This document shows, in pieces, positions 24,205 through 34,905 of a DNA stretch of 64,000 nt. The stretch spans positions 3,045,501-3,109,500 of the forward strand of contig CM066988.1 of the NCBI GenBank assembly GCA_033977485.1, read 5' to 3'. Source of the stretch: Hydrangea macrophylla (Eukaryota > Streptophyta > Magnoliopsida > Cornales > Hydrangeaceae). A program made the translations under genes and the position numbers. The first letter of the stretch is position 1, and every line of letters starts with the position of its first letter. The notes below the pieces were generated by a model, which searched no databases, was not told the origin of the DNA, and worked only from the letters and a program-made list of their open reading frames with translations.

Positions 24205-24475
24205 CTCAAGCCAGAAAATCACCTTCCACACTAGGGGCAAACTTCAGCTACCCGCCTCGTTTGCCTGACATTTACTATCTACCCTTCATACAAGGGGCAA
24301 ACTTTAGTCACCTACCTCGTTTGCCCAAAACCTCTAATAAACCATCATCCAAACTAGGGGCAAACTTCGGTCACCCACCTCGTTTGCTTATGAATCCCAC
24401 TTTGTACACCTCAAACTAGGGGCAAACTCCGTTTGCCTAACACAATCCCTTCACACCGAGGGCGAGTTTTCAAGT
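24205..24475 (+). repeat. Repeat aactaggggcaaacttcNg, about five copies
   Basis: Units of ~65-75 bp with 'actaggggcaaactt' followed by 'caccNgcctcgtttgcc'. The motif resembles the PPT core (ggggcaaac) of the same element. The 72-residue ORF over it is repeat read-through. Confidence 0.8.
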
Positions 24476-24745
24476 TACCAAGTTGTTTTGAAAATTTTGA
24501 AATAGAGCATCTTTTACTCTAAAAGCTAAGGCACTAATTCAAAGCACTTCCTGGGAGAAGTAGAAAATTAACTAGATCACTAGGGAGGAATTTTCAAAAA
24601 TCAGATTCATCAGCAAAGTGCTACCATGTTAAGATGAGGGGTGAACACCAAAAGAGAAAGGGTACATCGTTTATGACAAAAGCACATCAAGTTTTGACAA
24701 GACGAGCTTGTTTCATTTTGGTGTCAAATATGTCGTCCTCGTGCG

Positions 24746-25123
24746 TCAATGTCTGTCAAGTTTTTGAGTCTGTTGTAGTCTCAAATGTGTAAGTCAATAG
24801 TGACTAATAAAATTTTCAAATCAAGTTATAAAGAGCATGCCAATACAAGCAGGAGTACCAAACACCATTACTGCACCGGTTAAGGCGTCAGCATGAGAAG
24901 CGTCCAAACTTAGGGCAAATACGAATTTCATCCCTTCAATGTCTGTCAAGTTTTTGAGTCTGTTGTAGTCTCAAATGTGTAAGTCAATAGTGACTAATAA
25001 AATTTTCAAATCAAGTTATAAAGAGCATGCCAATACAAGCAGGAGTACCAAACACCATTACTGCACCGGTTAAGGCGTCAGCATGAGAAACGTCCAAACT
25101 TAGGGCAAATGCGAATTCATCCC
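24746..25123 (+). repeat. Direct tandem duplication of 190 bp
   Basis: tcaatgtctgtcaagttttt starts at 24746 and again at 24936. The two copies are almost identical through caaacttagggcaaatNcga, so the duplication is recent. Confidence 0.93.
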
Positions 25124-25154
25124 TTTCTAAACCATCGAAAGTTGACCATCATCT

Positions 25155-25290
25155 CCTTACAACATAAGTCCATGAGTGGCTATTGATCTTCCTTCATGCA
25201 ACATAAGTCCATGAGTGGCTATTGATTACCTTCCCTCGTCCATGCAACATAAGTCCATGAGTGGCTGTTGATTGATCTTGGATTGGGCAC
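25155..25290 (+). repeat. Short repeat gcaacataagtccatgagtg, three copies
   Basis: 'caacataagtccatgagtgg' starts near 25161, 25199 and 25246, followed by ctattgat. It lies just before the long ~63 bp array. Confidence 0.85.
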
Positions 25291-25489
25291 CGCAAAGATT
25301 TGATCAACTGCGAGAGATTCAGAGATGGATCCCGGTTCTGGGCCAGTAAGATTTGATCAACTGTGAGAGATTCGAATTTGAATCCTGGTTCCCGGTCAAG
25401 AGAAGTAGTTGAAGAGAGATCCCAGAAAGAGTCGCTTCATCCCTAGCAGATTCAGTTTAATCCCCAGCAGGCATCTCAATTAGTACATC

Positions 25490-28060
25490 ATCAGTTCAAT
25501 CCACGATAGTCACAGTAGTTCACTGTTGACTCGTCATCTCGATTAGTACATTGTCAGTTCAATCCACGACAGTCACAGTAGTTTACTATCGACTCATCAT
25601 ATCGATTCGTACATCGTCAGTTCAATCATGACAGTCACAGTAGTTCACTGTTGACTCGTCTTCTCGATTAGTACATCGTTAGTTCAATCCACGACAGTCA
25701 CAGTAGTTCACTGTCGACTCGTCATCTCGATTAGTACATTGTTAGTTCAATCCACGACAGTCACAGTAGTTCACTGTTGACTCGTCATATCGATTCGTAC
25801 ATCGTCAGTTCAATCATGACAGTTGATCGGGAGAGAACAAATCCTATTTATACGCCTTAACGAGCACTTGTTAGTACCTTTTTATCTTGTTTTTGTATAT
25901 TTTTACTTCGTTTTCTATTTTCTGACAGGTTTTGGAAGAAATCAAGTATATCAGGCTAAACAGGGTGAAAAAGCAGAAGAAAAGAAGCTGAAAAAGCCAA
26001 GTCGCGCGCGCGAGCCGCGGGCGCGAAAATCCGAGAATCGCTCGCGCGATCCGCGCGCGCGAGGAGCCAAATGTCGCGCTCGCGCGACCCGCTCGCGCGA
26101 TATGTGTAAAAACCAAAGTTGCGTATTTCAGTATTCTGAAGACTCCTGTGCAAACGAGACTGCCTAATTGCGTCCAGATTGTAAAATATAGCAGTTTCAG
26201 TTCGTTTCGGGTTAGGAAAGCTTCCAAAACTTGTTGTAAATCTATATATACCCTATTTTAATTCAATTAAGGGGTTGCCAAATAATATACACACAATATA
26301 CAACCATACTTTCAGCCATTGAAGGGAGGGAAGCAAGGAGAAGAAGAAGAAGTCCAAGGATTCCCATGGCCTCCTCCATCAACTACTTGCCATCCATCAC
26401 TTCCATGGACGGCTAGATCATAGATCTAGGGTTTCAATGAAGCCCTAGACGAGTAATAGGGTTTTATTTATGTTTTTATTTTAGGTTTATTATGTATGGA
26501 TGACAGTCACATGTTTAGAGGATTTTTATAAATAAATCGTACTTCTAGTGATTAAATCATTACTTTCAGAATTTATTCTTGTCTTAGATCTATTTTGACT
26601 GTGATGTGCTCAACGATCTATGCTTGCTGTGCTTGTTTAGATTGTTTACATGTGATGGTGCTTTATTGATTTGTGCTATCAAGTATCCGAATAGTCCATG
26701 CCTAGGTTAGACGGATTAGATCACAACCCTAGTTTAGTGTGGGATAATTCGTGCTAACCGAAGATGGATTATGTTGGTGCTTGAACCATGATTATCTTCT
26801 TGTCGGAGGAATTGGGCTTGTAGCTACAATTCCCCATTATCATCCAACTTAATAAGCTAAGATAATTCATAAATATCCTTATTATGAAGCTAGTGGTGGA
26901 TTTGCAATCCTAGGTTCCTTTAAACATATTTACAAAAACACTTTTAATTGCTTTCATAATTTAGATTTATTTTTATTGTATTAGTTTAATTAAAATCAAA
27001 TCAAAATCCGTTTTTCTTAACTAACTAAATTAGGTTTTAAAAATTAAACTGTGTAGTATTCAATCTCTGTGGGTTCGACCTTTACTTCCACACTGCAAAT
27101 CTTTTGAAAGTAAAGCATAAGTTAAGCATACTTTTATATCTTGATTCTGACAACATCAACAGTCACAGTAGTTCACTATTGACTCGTCTTCTCGATTAGT
27201 ACATCGTTATTTCAATCCATGACAATCACAGTAGTTCACTGTCGACTCGTCATCTCAATTTGTACATCGTCAGTTCAATCACGACAGTCATAGTAGTTCA
27301 CTGTCGACTTGTCATCTCGATTAGTACATTGTCAGTTCTTTTGATCACGGTTGGTCCAACCGTTGGTCCAACCTATGACAGTCACAGTAGTTCACTGTCG
27401 ACTCTTCATCTCGGTTAGTTCAATCGTTAGTTCAATCCATGACAGTCACAGTAGTTCACTGTCGACTCGTCATCTCGATTCGTACATCGTTAGTTCAATC
27501 ACGACAGTCACAGTAGTTCACTGTCGACTTGTCTTCTCGATTAGTACATCGTCAGTTCTTTTGATCACGGTTAGTCCTACCGTTGATCCAACCCATGACA
27601 GTCACAGTAGTTTACTGTCGACTCGTCATCTCGGTTAGTTCAATCATCAGTTCAATCCATGACAATCACAGTAATTCACTGTCGACTCGTCACATCGATT
27701 CGTACATCGTCAGTCCAATCTATGACAGTCACAGTAGTTCACTGTCGATTCATCATCTCGATTCATACATCGTCACTTCTTCTAGTCACGATTAGTCCAA
27801 CTGTTGATCCAATCCATGATAGTCACAGTAGTTCACTGTTGACTCATCATCTCAATTTGTACATCGTCACTTCTTCTGGTCATAGTTAGTCTAACTATTG
27901 ATCCAATCCATGATAGTCACGGTAGTTCACTGTTGACTCATCATCTCGATTCATACATCGTCACTTCTTTCGGTCACGGTTATCCCAACTATTGATCCAA
28001 TCCATGATAGTCACAGTAGTTCATTGTCGACTCATCATCTCGATTCGTACATAGTCAGTT
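25490..28060 (+). repeat. ~63 bp minisatellite array split by a solo LTR
   Basis: The core gacagtcacagtagttcact is followed by gtNgactcgtcatctcgatt and agtacatcgtcagttcaatc. It recurs over 25490-25823 and 27159-28060, in about twenty copies. Some copies alternate with a longer form carrying 'ttttgatcacggttNgtcc'. The array was continuous before the LTR insertion, because the unit resumes exactly at the ACAGT duplication. Confidence 0.92.
25824..27158 (+). repeat. Solo LTR, family S copy 2
   Basis: It starts tgatcgggagag and ends gacaacatca (TG...CA). It is flanked by an exact ACAGT duplication (25819-25823 and 27159-27163) inside the 63 bp array. It matches 13980-15480 in reverse orientation but lacks ~160 bp of the 5' part. 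A strongly CpG-rich patch (about 26000-26103, with gcgcgcgcgag and ctcgcgcgacccgctcgcgc) is shared with that copy. The ORFs across the patch read this repeat and are not credited as genes. Confidence 0.93.
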
Positions 28061-28770
28061 CATTAATCATCATTAGTTTACCATCACTCTCATTCAAAAT
28101 CTTAGGCTTCTATGTCCATTAATGGGGCTTCCATGTCCATCGCTTGACATCTCGGGATTTCATGTCCATCACTTGACGTCTCAGGACTTCTGTGTACGTC
28201 TCTTAATTTCCAGGGCTTCTATGTCCGTCGGTTATCTGTCAAACTGCATCTCCGATTATAGTCCTCTGGGAGCCCACATCCAATTACGTTCGCTTGCGAA
28301 GCACACTTTCCAAAATTTAGAAGTTTGCTCCAAGACCCAGAGTCTTCAAACCTTGGTGTCCCTATTCGGGTCAATAACTGCATCACAGTCAGAAACACTA
28401 GCACGACATAAGTCCACTCGGAGTGCCACACACCCCACAATACTAACTCATACTAGGATCAGAACACTAAGCATGATAGGACTCATGACGCAATTCATGT
28501 CACATCCACGCATTCCATATCATCCTCATAGCATAGCATCCGCCTGCCTTGTTGTGCATGTGTGATTTGTTCCTTTGTGTCCTGAACTACGTCCTGGTCT
28601 GATTCTCCTTGGGATACGTAGGCAGCTCACGAAGAGCACGACCAGCACTGACGTCAGCATCATCCTTGCATCTTTTGCAATGCTTTATCCTAAATCTATA
28701 GCCTCCGAAAAGACCTGTCTCTTCAAAGCTTTGGCACTCGCTTGCGACATGCGTTGCCTCGCAAGTTCAT
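28061..28770 (+). other. 3' non-coding region of TAT element, part 2
   Basis: A ~35-40 bp repeat built on 'ttcatgtccatcacttgacN' runs over about 28107-28230. Another tgaactacgtcctggtctga / gggatacgtaggcagctcac module follows at 28580-28630. The 147-residue ORF in this stretch has no recognisable domain and spans the repeat. Confidence 0.65.
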
Positions 28771-28787
28771 GCCAAAGAGGGGCAAAC
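28771..28787 (+). other. Polypurine tract of gag-only TAT element
   Basis: gccaaagaggggcaaac ends immediately before the 3' LTR. It is identical in core to the PPT of the minus-strand element. Confidence 0.85.
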
Positions 28788-29077
28788 TATAGACACCCCA
28801 TTTTGTCGGCTATCAGATTTAGGAAACCCATAGCTTGGTGATTCACAATGATCGAAAAAGACTCAAAAGGACTCCTGGAAGTTGGTTCTATTTCTCAAAA
28901 TGCTCAGAATGACCAAAATGACCCTAAAAGCCCGAAAACTCCCAGATTTGGACTAAAAGTGCTGGAAACATGCTATATCGTAAGAAAAGTAAGAAAATAA
29001 ATTTTTAAGTAAAATCAGATAAAATCGTCAGCTCCTAGAGACCCCCGGAAGACCCGAAAGTTCCCGGAAAGTCCCCG

Positions 29078-29284
29078 TTGACCAGTTTGACCAGGTTTGA
29101 CCAAGGTTTGACCAAGTTTGACCAAAATTGTCCAAATTCTCCAAGATCATTCTAGATCATGTGGAAAGTATTAAAATGAGTTTTAAAAGAAGATCGCATG
29201 AAAACGTCAGCTCCTGGGAGCTCCTAGAGGTTTCCAGAACTTCCCGGGAATCCCAGGTTTGACCAGTTTGACCAAAATTTGACT
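29078..29284 (+). promoter_or_regulatory. W-box cluster in 3' LTR
   Basis: TTGACC at 29078, 29087, 29097, 29108, 29118, 29259 and 29268, plus TTGACT at 29279. The first group has five copies against three in the 5' LTR. Confidence 0.5.
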
Positions 29285-29856
29285 TTGAAACCAGAGCACT
29301 GTAACAATTTTCAAACATTTTTCAGAGATACTAGAGGTCAATAGCTTTCCAAAGGTATATCACACAATTTTTGGATTTAAAACGAGTTTATAATGAATTT
29401 TCAAAGGCGAAATAGGCGATCAAATTGGCTTTTATCGCAAATACCGCAAAACTTTTCAAAGTGACCTATCTCTGAACTTTTTTTTATGTAAAATAGACTC
29501 CATTACCTTTCCAACGGTATAACACAACCTCAATTTAGAGTTCGTATGCATTTTCTGTGAATTTCGGAAGAAATAGGGCCTTTTTGCGAATACCGGAACC
29601 TCTGGGGGCCTAAACAGGATTATCCAGACGATTGAGGAACACTGCTGCCGCGGCCCTGGCCCACTACCATCGCGACACAGGCCCAGTGCCGCCGCGACAC
29701 TCTCTCCCAGAACAGTCCACTTTTGTAATTTATTTTGGTGGTCCAATTTGATATATTAGAAATCAAAACGACGTAGTTTTGGTTCCCAGCTTATTTTGGA
29801 CCAATGGGAGACAATTTTAAACTTTTTAAAACTCCATTTACCACCCCTCCTTTGCC

Positions 29857-29864
29857 TATAAAAG
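29857..29864 (+). promoter_or_regulatory. TATA box of TAT 3' LTR
   Basis: TATAAAAG, equivalent to 16736-16743. In principle it could drive read-through into the flank at 32979. Confidence 0.55.
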
Positions 29865-32800
29865 AAGCCATTTACTTCCATTTAGGGAGGGACATGGAAG
29901 CTTAGAGAGAGCTTAGGAAGAAACTCTAGAGAAATATAGAGAGAAAGAGAAGTAGTAGTCTTCTTCTTCCATTTTTTCCAATCAAAGTGAGTTTTAATCT
30001 TATTTTCTTCCATTACCTCTCATATACTCCACATTCAAATCATCTCCAACCACCATTCTTGAGTATCTATGAGATAAGAAGCTACTTCCATGTCCAAATG
30101 TCAACACATATGAGTGAAACACCAAGCTACAAATCCAATATCTCAATGAATATCAACTATTGATTGCTATTTGAATGTTTGTTTACTTTGATGTTCATCT
30201 CTCTCTTAACCTCATTTCTTTTGACTTTTCTTTGATTATTTAGTTGTTCATCATCATCTAGATTACATGTTGTTTGAGGAGAGTGAATCCTTATGGATAG
30301 TAGCTCTTGACCTCAAAGACATGTTTGATGGATGATGATTCTCCCTTCAATACATTCATATGTATTCTTGAAGTCATATTCTCAAACAAAACTATGTTTG
30401 TGCAAATAATATTGGGAGTTCTTTGATGATTCAAGGTTGGATGAGGTTCTAAGTGGTCACATGGTCATCTCAAGAGTTTAAGTTCATACTTTGAACATCT
30501 ATTTCAAAACCCCCAATCAAGAACTCAAACTCTATTTCAAAACCCAAATTCATTTTCTTCAAGAATGATCCAAAACAGTGAGCTGTTCAGATTCAAAGAT
30601 TTGTTTTGAATTAAATACTTGAGTTATGATGATGAAACCACTTGGAAAATCTTTCTAAGACATCATAGTTTGTCTCCAATTTTTTCCATCAATTATAGAG
30701 ATGTGAAAGTATAATTTTTGGATTTAAGAAGTTCATATTCATAATCTGCCTCTATTCTCACAGAATGTTTACCTGACTTCTTGCACTTATTCTGGATGTT
30801 TCGTCACTGTACATATATCTTTTATATTTTTTTTTATGAAACTTGAGTGTCTTAGGAAACTTTTGGTATATAATGGGTCATCATAAACCATTTCTTTGAT
30901 TTATGAAAAATCATACAAAATCAGTCAACAGTGCAGCTTTGTTTCTGAGTCATGTGTACATTCTTATTTATTTCTTTTAATCTGTGATAGTTTTTGAGGT
31001 TTGGCTTTTTGGATTGTTTTCTAGACATAATAAGGATGATCTCTGATTTTTCTCACATTTTCCTAGGCATGTTTGATCTCCCATTATGATGTTATAAAGT
31101 AATGCATACAGTCTGTCCAGTATTCACAGCATGTCATTTTTTGACTTTCACACTTTGATGCAACACTCTCTTGTATCTAGATGAACCCATATCCCATGAA
31201 CATGTTCTTTACCACTTTTAGCATGCTATATCATATCATTTATCATCTATCCTCTCATGTATCATACTCCCATAGGTTCTTGAGTTTGGTTTCCAAATAA
31301 AACCATGTTTTGCAAATACTTGGGAAGTTCTTGAAATGAGTTAGGAATTGATATTCCAAGTGGTTAGATTATTCATCCAAGTTCTGGAAGTATACTTTCA
31401 AAACCCCCATTTCAAAATCCCCCTCTTAAACCCCTCATTTTGATTTCAAGAAATAAACCTTCTTTTTGTCAAAACCCTCAAAACAGTGAGTCATTTAACT
31501 TCAAGGAATTATTTTGAGTTCAATACTCAATGTATGAATGCAAGACCACTTGAAAAGTCTTTCTAACTCATTATAGAACATCCATGATTTTTGGCTTGAC
31601 TTGGAAGCACTTGAAAATGGTCCATTCTTGCCCAAACATTCTCTCCAGATATTCTGTTTTTGCTGTCACAGCAGCTTGGTCTACTTTCAACTTGTTTTAC
31701 AGAAAACATTTCCAAACAGAGTGGTCCTAACTTGTTTTTTCCTTAAACTTCAATGTCTTAGGGAACTTTATGTATAAAATGGGCATCTAGATCATTTGTT
31801 TTCATTTTCTAAGATTTTCTAACATTTCAGTCGACAGTACGAACTCTGTTTCTGAGTAACCTCCATTGGTCATATGATTTCTCTCAATCTGTAATAGTTA
31901 TTAAAGATTGGCTTTTTGGGTTGTGTTCTAGACACAATAAGGAAGTTCTCCATAAAAAATCATGCATTGAAAACATTCCTAACCCCTCTTTTCAATTTTC
32001 AAAAGATATAGTTACTGTTCTGTCCACTATTCACAGCAAGCACATTTTAACTTTCATTCTTTGATTTGCTGCTTACATGCACTCCAAATTAGCTCATGTC
32101 TTAGGAAGTAGTTCATACTACATTTGTACATATTCCATGATGATTTCATTCATTCATTCATACACATTCTAGACTTCTAAGTCATTCTAGGAATCCATGA
32201 ACACAAAGCACACTACAACCTTGGCACATTTTAGATACATACATTGCATCCATGCAAAGATTTGGGGCTTTTGTGATTCCTAATCTAAGAAGATTATAAG
32301 GAATGATCATGATCACACGTTCATGCTTCCCCTCGATCTAATCCTCCTTTCTCATCCGTCCCGGGGATTGAGAGATCTTCTTTTCTCAAAGATTAACATG
32401 CATCGTGCTAGCTTGCTAAGCATATTTTGATTTCTTTGATTATTTGTTTCAAGAACAATTCATGTCCCCTTTAGATTAGGGAAACTTTAATTACTTGATA
32501 CGTGATTAGACGATTTTTCCTAGGTTTATTTGTGTGATTTTTCACTTTACATTGTATGATATTTGACTTAGATCTTATGAATGATATTTTATCTTTAGAT
32601 CTTCCATTTCAAGTTTCTTATGTGGTGTAATATACTATCATAGTATTAATTGTCGAACCATACATAGTATAAGATGATTATTTGGATGCTAATTAAGGCC
32701 CGTCGAAAGACGGGGCGAGTTGAGGGTGTTTTAGTCGCGACAAAGGCTCCTTCCTCTCTCGTACCAAAACCCCGAGCCAAGTTCTTTGGTTATGAAGGGT

Positions 32801-32983
32801 CGGTGCCCTTTATTCGTTTGGGTGAGTCAAAATTAGGTTTCTTGGTTCCTTAAAGACCAAGTGGCGACTTTGTATCTGTTTTCAACGGACCATTTTCTTC
32901 CTTTGATCCGAATCAAATTTAAAACAAATCTCAAATCAAACGAAATCAAAACGAGAGGTGGAATCCCGCGTGTCCACACAAAG

Positions 32984-33552
32984 GCATTATACCACGTGAT
33001 TACCATAGCTTTGAATAAAATCCACTTTAATCTAGGCGCCATTTTCAATATCATTAACGAAAGATGGGATTGGACACGGGTATCGGATAGAAAACGAGTG
33101 GGTTTGGAAGAAACTTCGTATTCATTTTGAGTATACCTTTTAGAGCTTAGATAGATATCTTTTTCGGTTCTTTGAATAAAGTAATAGTTCTTGGCTTTCA
33201 GTTGGAGTTAATAATGAACTAATTTCAAGCACACTTTAGGATCTTTCTTAATACTCTAATTCATATATGATGTCTTTTCATCATATCTTGGGTGTTTCAT
33301 TTAATCATCATGCAATCCACACACTCATAATTTGGCACAATAGAGTTAATAAAGATGAAATTTTTATTGAATAGAAGAAGTAATGCATCACTAAACTCGT
33401 TTTCTTCAAACTCGAATACTAGACTCTTGAACAAGCACAATTTATTCAAATTCTCAAGACTAGACAAGACTCAATCTAAACCTTTGACCCCTAGGTGTAT
33501 CATGAACACTCCATTTGAAAACTCTTCTTCGTTAAGTAGTCCACTAGCATCC
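32984..33552. other. No recognised feature
   Basis: The sequence resumes the locus interrupted by the TAT element. It may be the remaining internal part of the minus-strand TAT-like element, but no module of that element was recognised in it. The ORF spanning 32861-33130 runs out of the LTR and has no recognisable domain. Confidence 0.5.
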
Positions 33553-33896
33553 TTGCGCATATTACAACTCAAAGATGGGGATGCTGAGGGTGTTTTGGGT
33601 TACTTATGTGCAAAGGGTGAAGGCGATCCTAATTTCTACTACAAGTAAGAATTTCTTGCCAAACCATTATGATTTTTCTAGTGTTTTTGTTGATGTGTCT
33701 TAAACTATTCAAACTTCTCACTGGGACTGTTCTTTTATTTTGAGTAGGTACGATGTTGACAAAGACAACCGACTGGATAAATTGTTTTGGGCAGATTTCC
33801 GATGTCGATTGGATTATGCTACAAACGGAGATGTAATGGTATTTGACACAACATATCGGACTAATGCGTACAAGAAATCGTTTGTTGTCATAGCTA
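33553..33896 (+). pseudogene. FAR1/FRS-like (MULE transposase-derived) fragment with intron
   Basis: Exon 1 (to 33644) encodes GDAEGVLGYLCAKGEGDPNF, and exon 2 (from 33748) encodes LDKLFWADFRCRLDY and GDVMVFDTTYRTNAYKKSF. This is the start of the MULE transposase domain of FAR1/FHY3-related proteins, with the first catalytic Asp in the FDTTYRTN motif. The 103 bp gap is a canonical GT-AG intron (gtaaga...gagtag) that restores the frame. Homology stops near 33896, where a different, antisense fragment begins. The zinc-finger N-terminus and most of the transposase domain are absent, so this is a truncated piece. Confidence 0.8.
33645..33747 (+). other. Intron in the FRS-like fragment
   Basis: It starts gtaagaattt and ends ttttgagtag. 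Joining the flanking exons keeps the FAR1-type frame through FYYK and YDVD. Confidence 0.75.
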
Positions 33897-34196
33897 GTGT
33901 GAGTAACTATTTTCACATCTATGCCAACATCTTTCATCCCCAAGATTTGTTCAACATGGGATGCGGTAAGATGGAATTCATGGCTGTGAACAATGAGCGA
34001 AGATGCTGAGGGGTCAAATTTCTCAACCAACCATTTACACAGTTCATGGTTAACTTGTGTACTTCTTAGGCCAATGACCCAACCAAAGCCAATATTTGTT
34101 ATAGCTTCTTTTTGTCCCTCGGTCAGTCTATTAATAATTTCCACAATAGAATTCAAATATATCCGGGTCTGATTTCTTTTGTTCTCCTTCAAATAC
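33890..34196 (-). pseudogene. Plant-mobile-domain-like exon (fragment)
   Basis: On the - strand, from an acceptor (tgaag) at 34197-34198, the frame reads LTEGQKEAITNIGFGWVIGL and then LCKWLVEKFDPSASSLIVHS. This resembles the conserved segment of the plant mobile domain-like or Ulp1-associated proteins abundant in plant genomes (pattern: GFG..L..., C.WLVE.FDP, G..DV). The frame then runs, meaninglessly, into the antisense of the FRS-like fragment, so the 189-residue ORF here is a chimera. Function is unknown. The family assignment is from the residue pattern only. Confidence 0.5.
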
Positions 34197-34271
34197 AAAA
34201 TTTAAAAACACATTAGGATGGAATATAACTAATATCCGCATTTTAAAATATAATTATTTTGTATTAGTTAC

Positions 34272-34367
34272 CTTCTTCTTTGGTTTCCCTTTCGCCTTGG
34301 CATATCTAAGTGAACTCATCTTTGCCATGTACTTCTTTTTCCCCTCGCTCATTGCCATCCACTTGGC
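34272..34367 (-). pseudogene. HMG-box-tail-like exon
   Basis: A 96 nt - strand exon bounded by AG and GT encodes AKWMAMSEGKKKYMAKMSSL followed by a lysine-rich tail. The KW..MS...K..Y..K pattern matches the second and third helices of plant HMGB boxes. It is in phase with the exon at 33890-34196. An upstream exon, 34443-34494 (REQYEALRIQQIQIDNK, also with splice sites), joins in frame. The N-terminal half of an HMG box was not found. Confidence 0.42.
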
Positions 34368-34442
34368 CTGCATAACCACGAATTTGCATCAAATAAATTC
34401 AGGCAAGATACATATCAACCAACAAATGATAATACATCTCAC

Positions 34443-34494
34443 CTTGTTGTCTATTTGTATTTGTTGTATTCTCAATGCCTCATATTGTTCTCTC
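34443..34494 (-). other. Putative small exon upstream of the HMG-like exon
   Basis: 52 nt between an acceptor (catgtag) and a donor (aag|gtgag) on the - strand. It encodes a short charged/Gln-rich stretch in frame with the next exon. Support comes only from the splice sites and the frame. Confidence 0.35.
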
Positions 34495-34774
34495 CTACAT
34501 GCACAATAAATTTAAGGATCATGTACACCATACTAAAATGATTTAACTCATATTACTTTTTTGTACGAGTAAACTGAGTGAATATTTACTTACATAAAAA
34601 AAAAATGACCCGGTTGGCCGCTTAACCTTCTGTGGCACCTACTACACATTTCTTCCTTCCACCTGGTATATTATCAAAGACAACCTATGGATACAACAAA
34701 AAAATTCACAATATCTGCATAATTATAAAACACCAATAACGTGGAAAATTAAGTTTAACACCCAAATGCCCACA

Positions 34775-34905
34775 AAGTATGGCCGCATGGTAAAACTTCT
34801 TGGATGTCTATCCAGAGGTCCCGTGTTTGAGTATGCCCGTTTTAACATTTCGTGGTGGCGGTAGCTAATTGGTGGACCCACCACTCATCAACAAAAAAAT
34901 AGCAA
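34775..34905 (+). repeat. Possible tRNA-derived SINE
   Basis: tatggccgcatggtaaaac resembles a degenerate pol III A box, and aggtcccgtgtttgagta (34816-34833) resembles a B box. A non-coding body and a short A-rich end (caacaaaaaaatag) follow. No target duplication was confirmed, so this is a weak call. Confidence 0.4.

Larger units (their letters stand above)
15704..32978 (+). mobile_element. Complete gag-only TAT/Ogre-type LTR retrotransposon, 17.3 kb
   Basis: Two near-identical ~4.15 kb direct repeats (15704-19857 and 28788-32978) enclose a PBS, a gag region and a PPT. An exact CAAAG target duplication flanks the whole (15699-15703 and 32979-32983). The PBS and the GACCTGATTCCC/GGGATACGTAGGC modules place it in the TAT/Ogre group. 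No protease, RT, RNase H or integrase motif was found in the 8.9 kb interior, so it is non-autonomous. The 3' LTR begins TA rather than TG. A solo LTR is nested at 25824-27158. Gag itself is broken. Confidence 0.93.
28788..32978 (+). repeat. 3' LTR of the gag-only TAT element (4191 bp)
   Basis: It matches 15704-19857 along its whole length with few differences, mostly in the first kilobase. Those include the number of TTTGACC units and an extra GCCGCGAC-type segment near 29665-29700. Its first two bases are TA rather than TG, a terminal mutation. It ends gtgtccaca, followed by the CAAAG duplication. Confidence 0.93.

Noticed and set aside
25823..26227. ORFs rich in Arg/Ala/Ser on both strands across the GCGCGC patch
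   Set aside because: They lie in a solo LTR. Arg-Ala-Arg runs come from the CpG-rich repeat, and the frames are not shared with the other copy.
25490..28060. Regular direct repeats as a CRISPR-like array
   Set aside because: The whole ~63 bp unit is repeated, with no unique spacers. It lies within a plant LTR retrotransposon.
27351..28565. ORFs of 70-147 residues with SSIHDSHSSS-type repeats
   Set aside because: They are read-through of the 63 bp minisatellite and of the following short repeat.
19858..28787. Hidden pol or extra ORF (as in Ogre elements) in the TAT element
   Set aside because: I looked for DTG/DSG, Y/FxDD, HHCC and D,D,E blocks on both strands and saw none. The open frames present are repeats.
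33629..34198. 189-residue minus-strand ORF as one gene
   Set aside because: Its first half is a PMD-like exon and its second half is antisense to the FRS-like fragment, so it is a junction artefact.
34816..34833. A real tRNA gene at the B-box-like sequence
   Set aside because: No cloverleaf can be drawn, and the A box is degenerate. At most it is a SINE.
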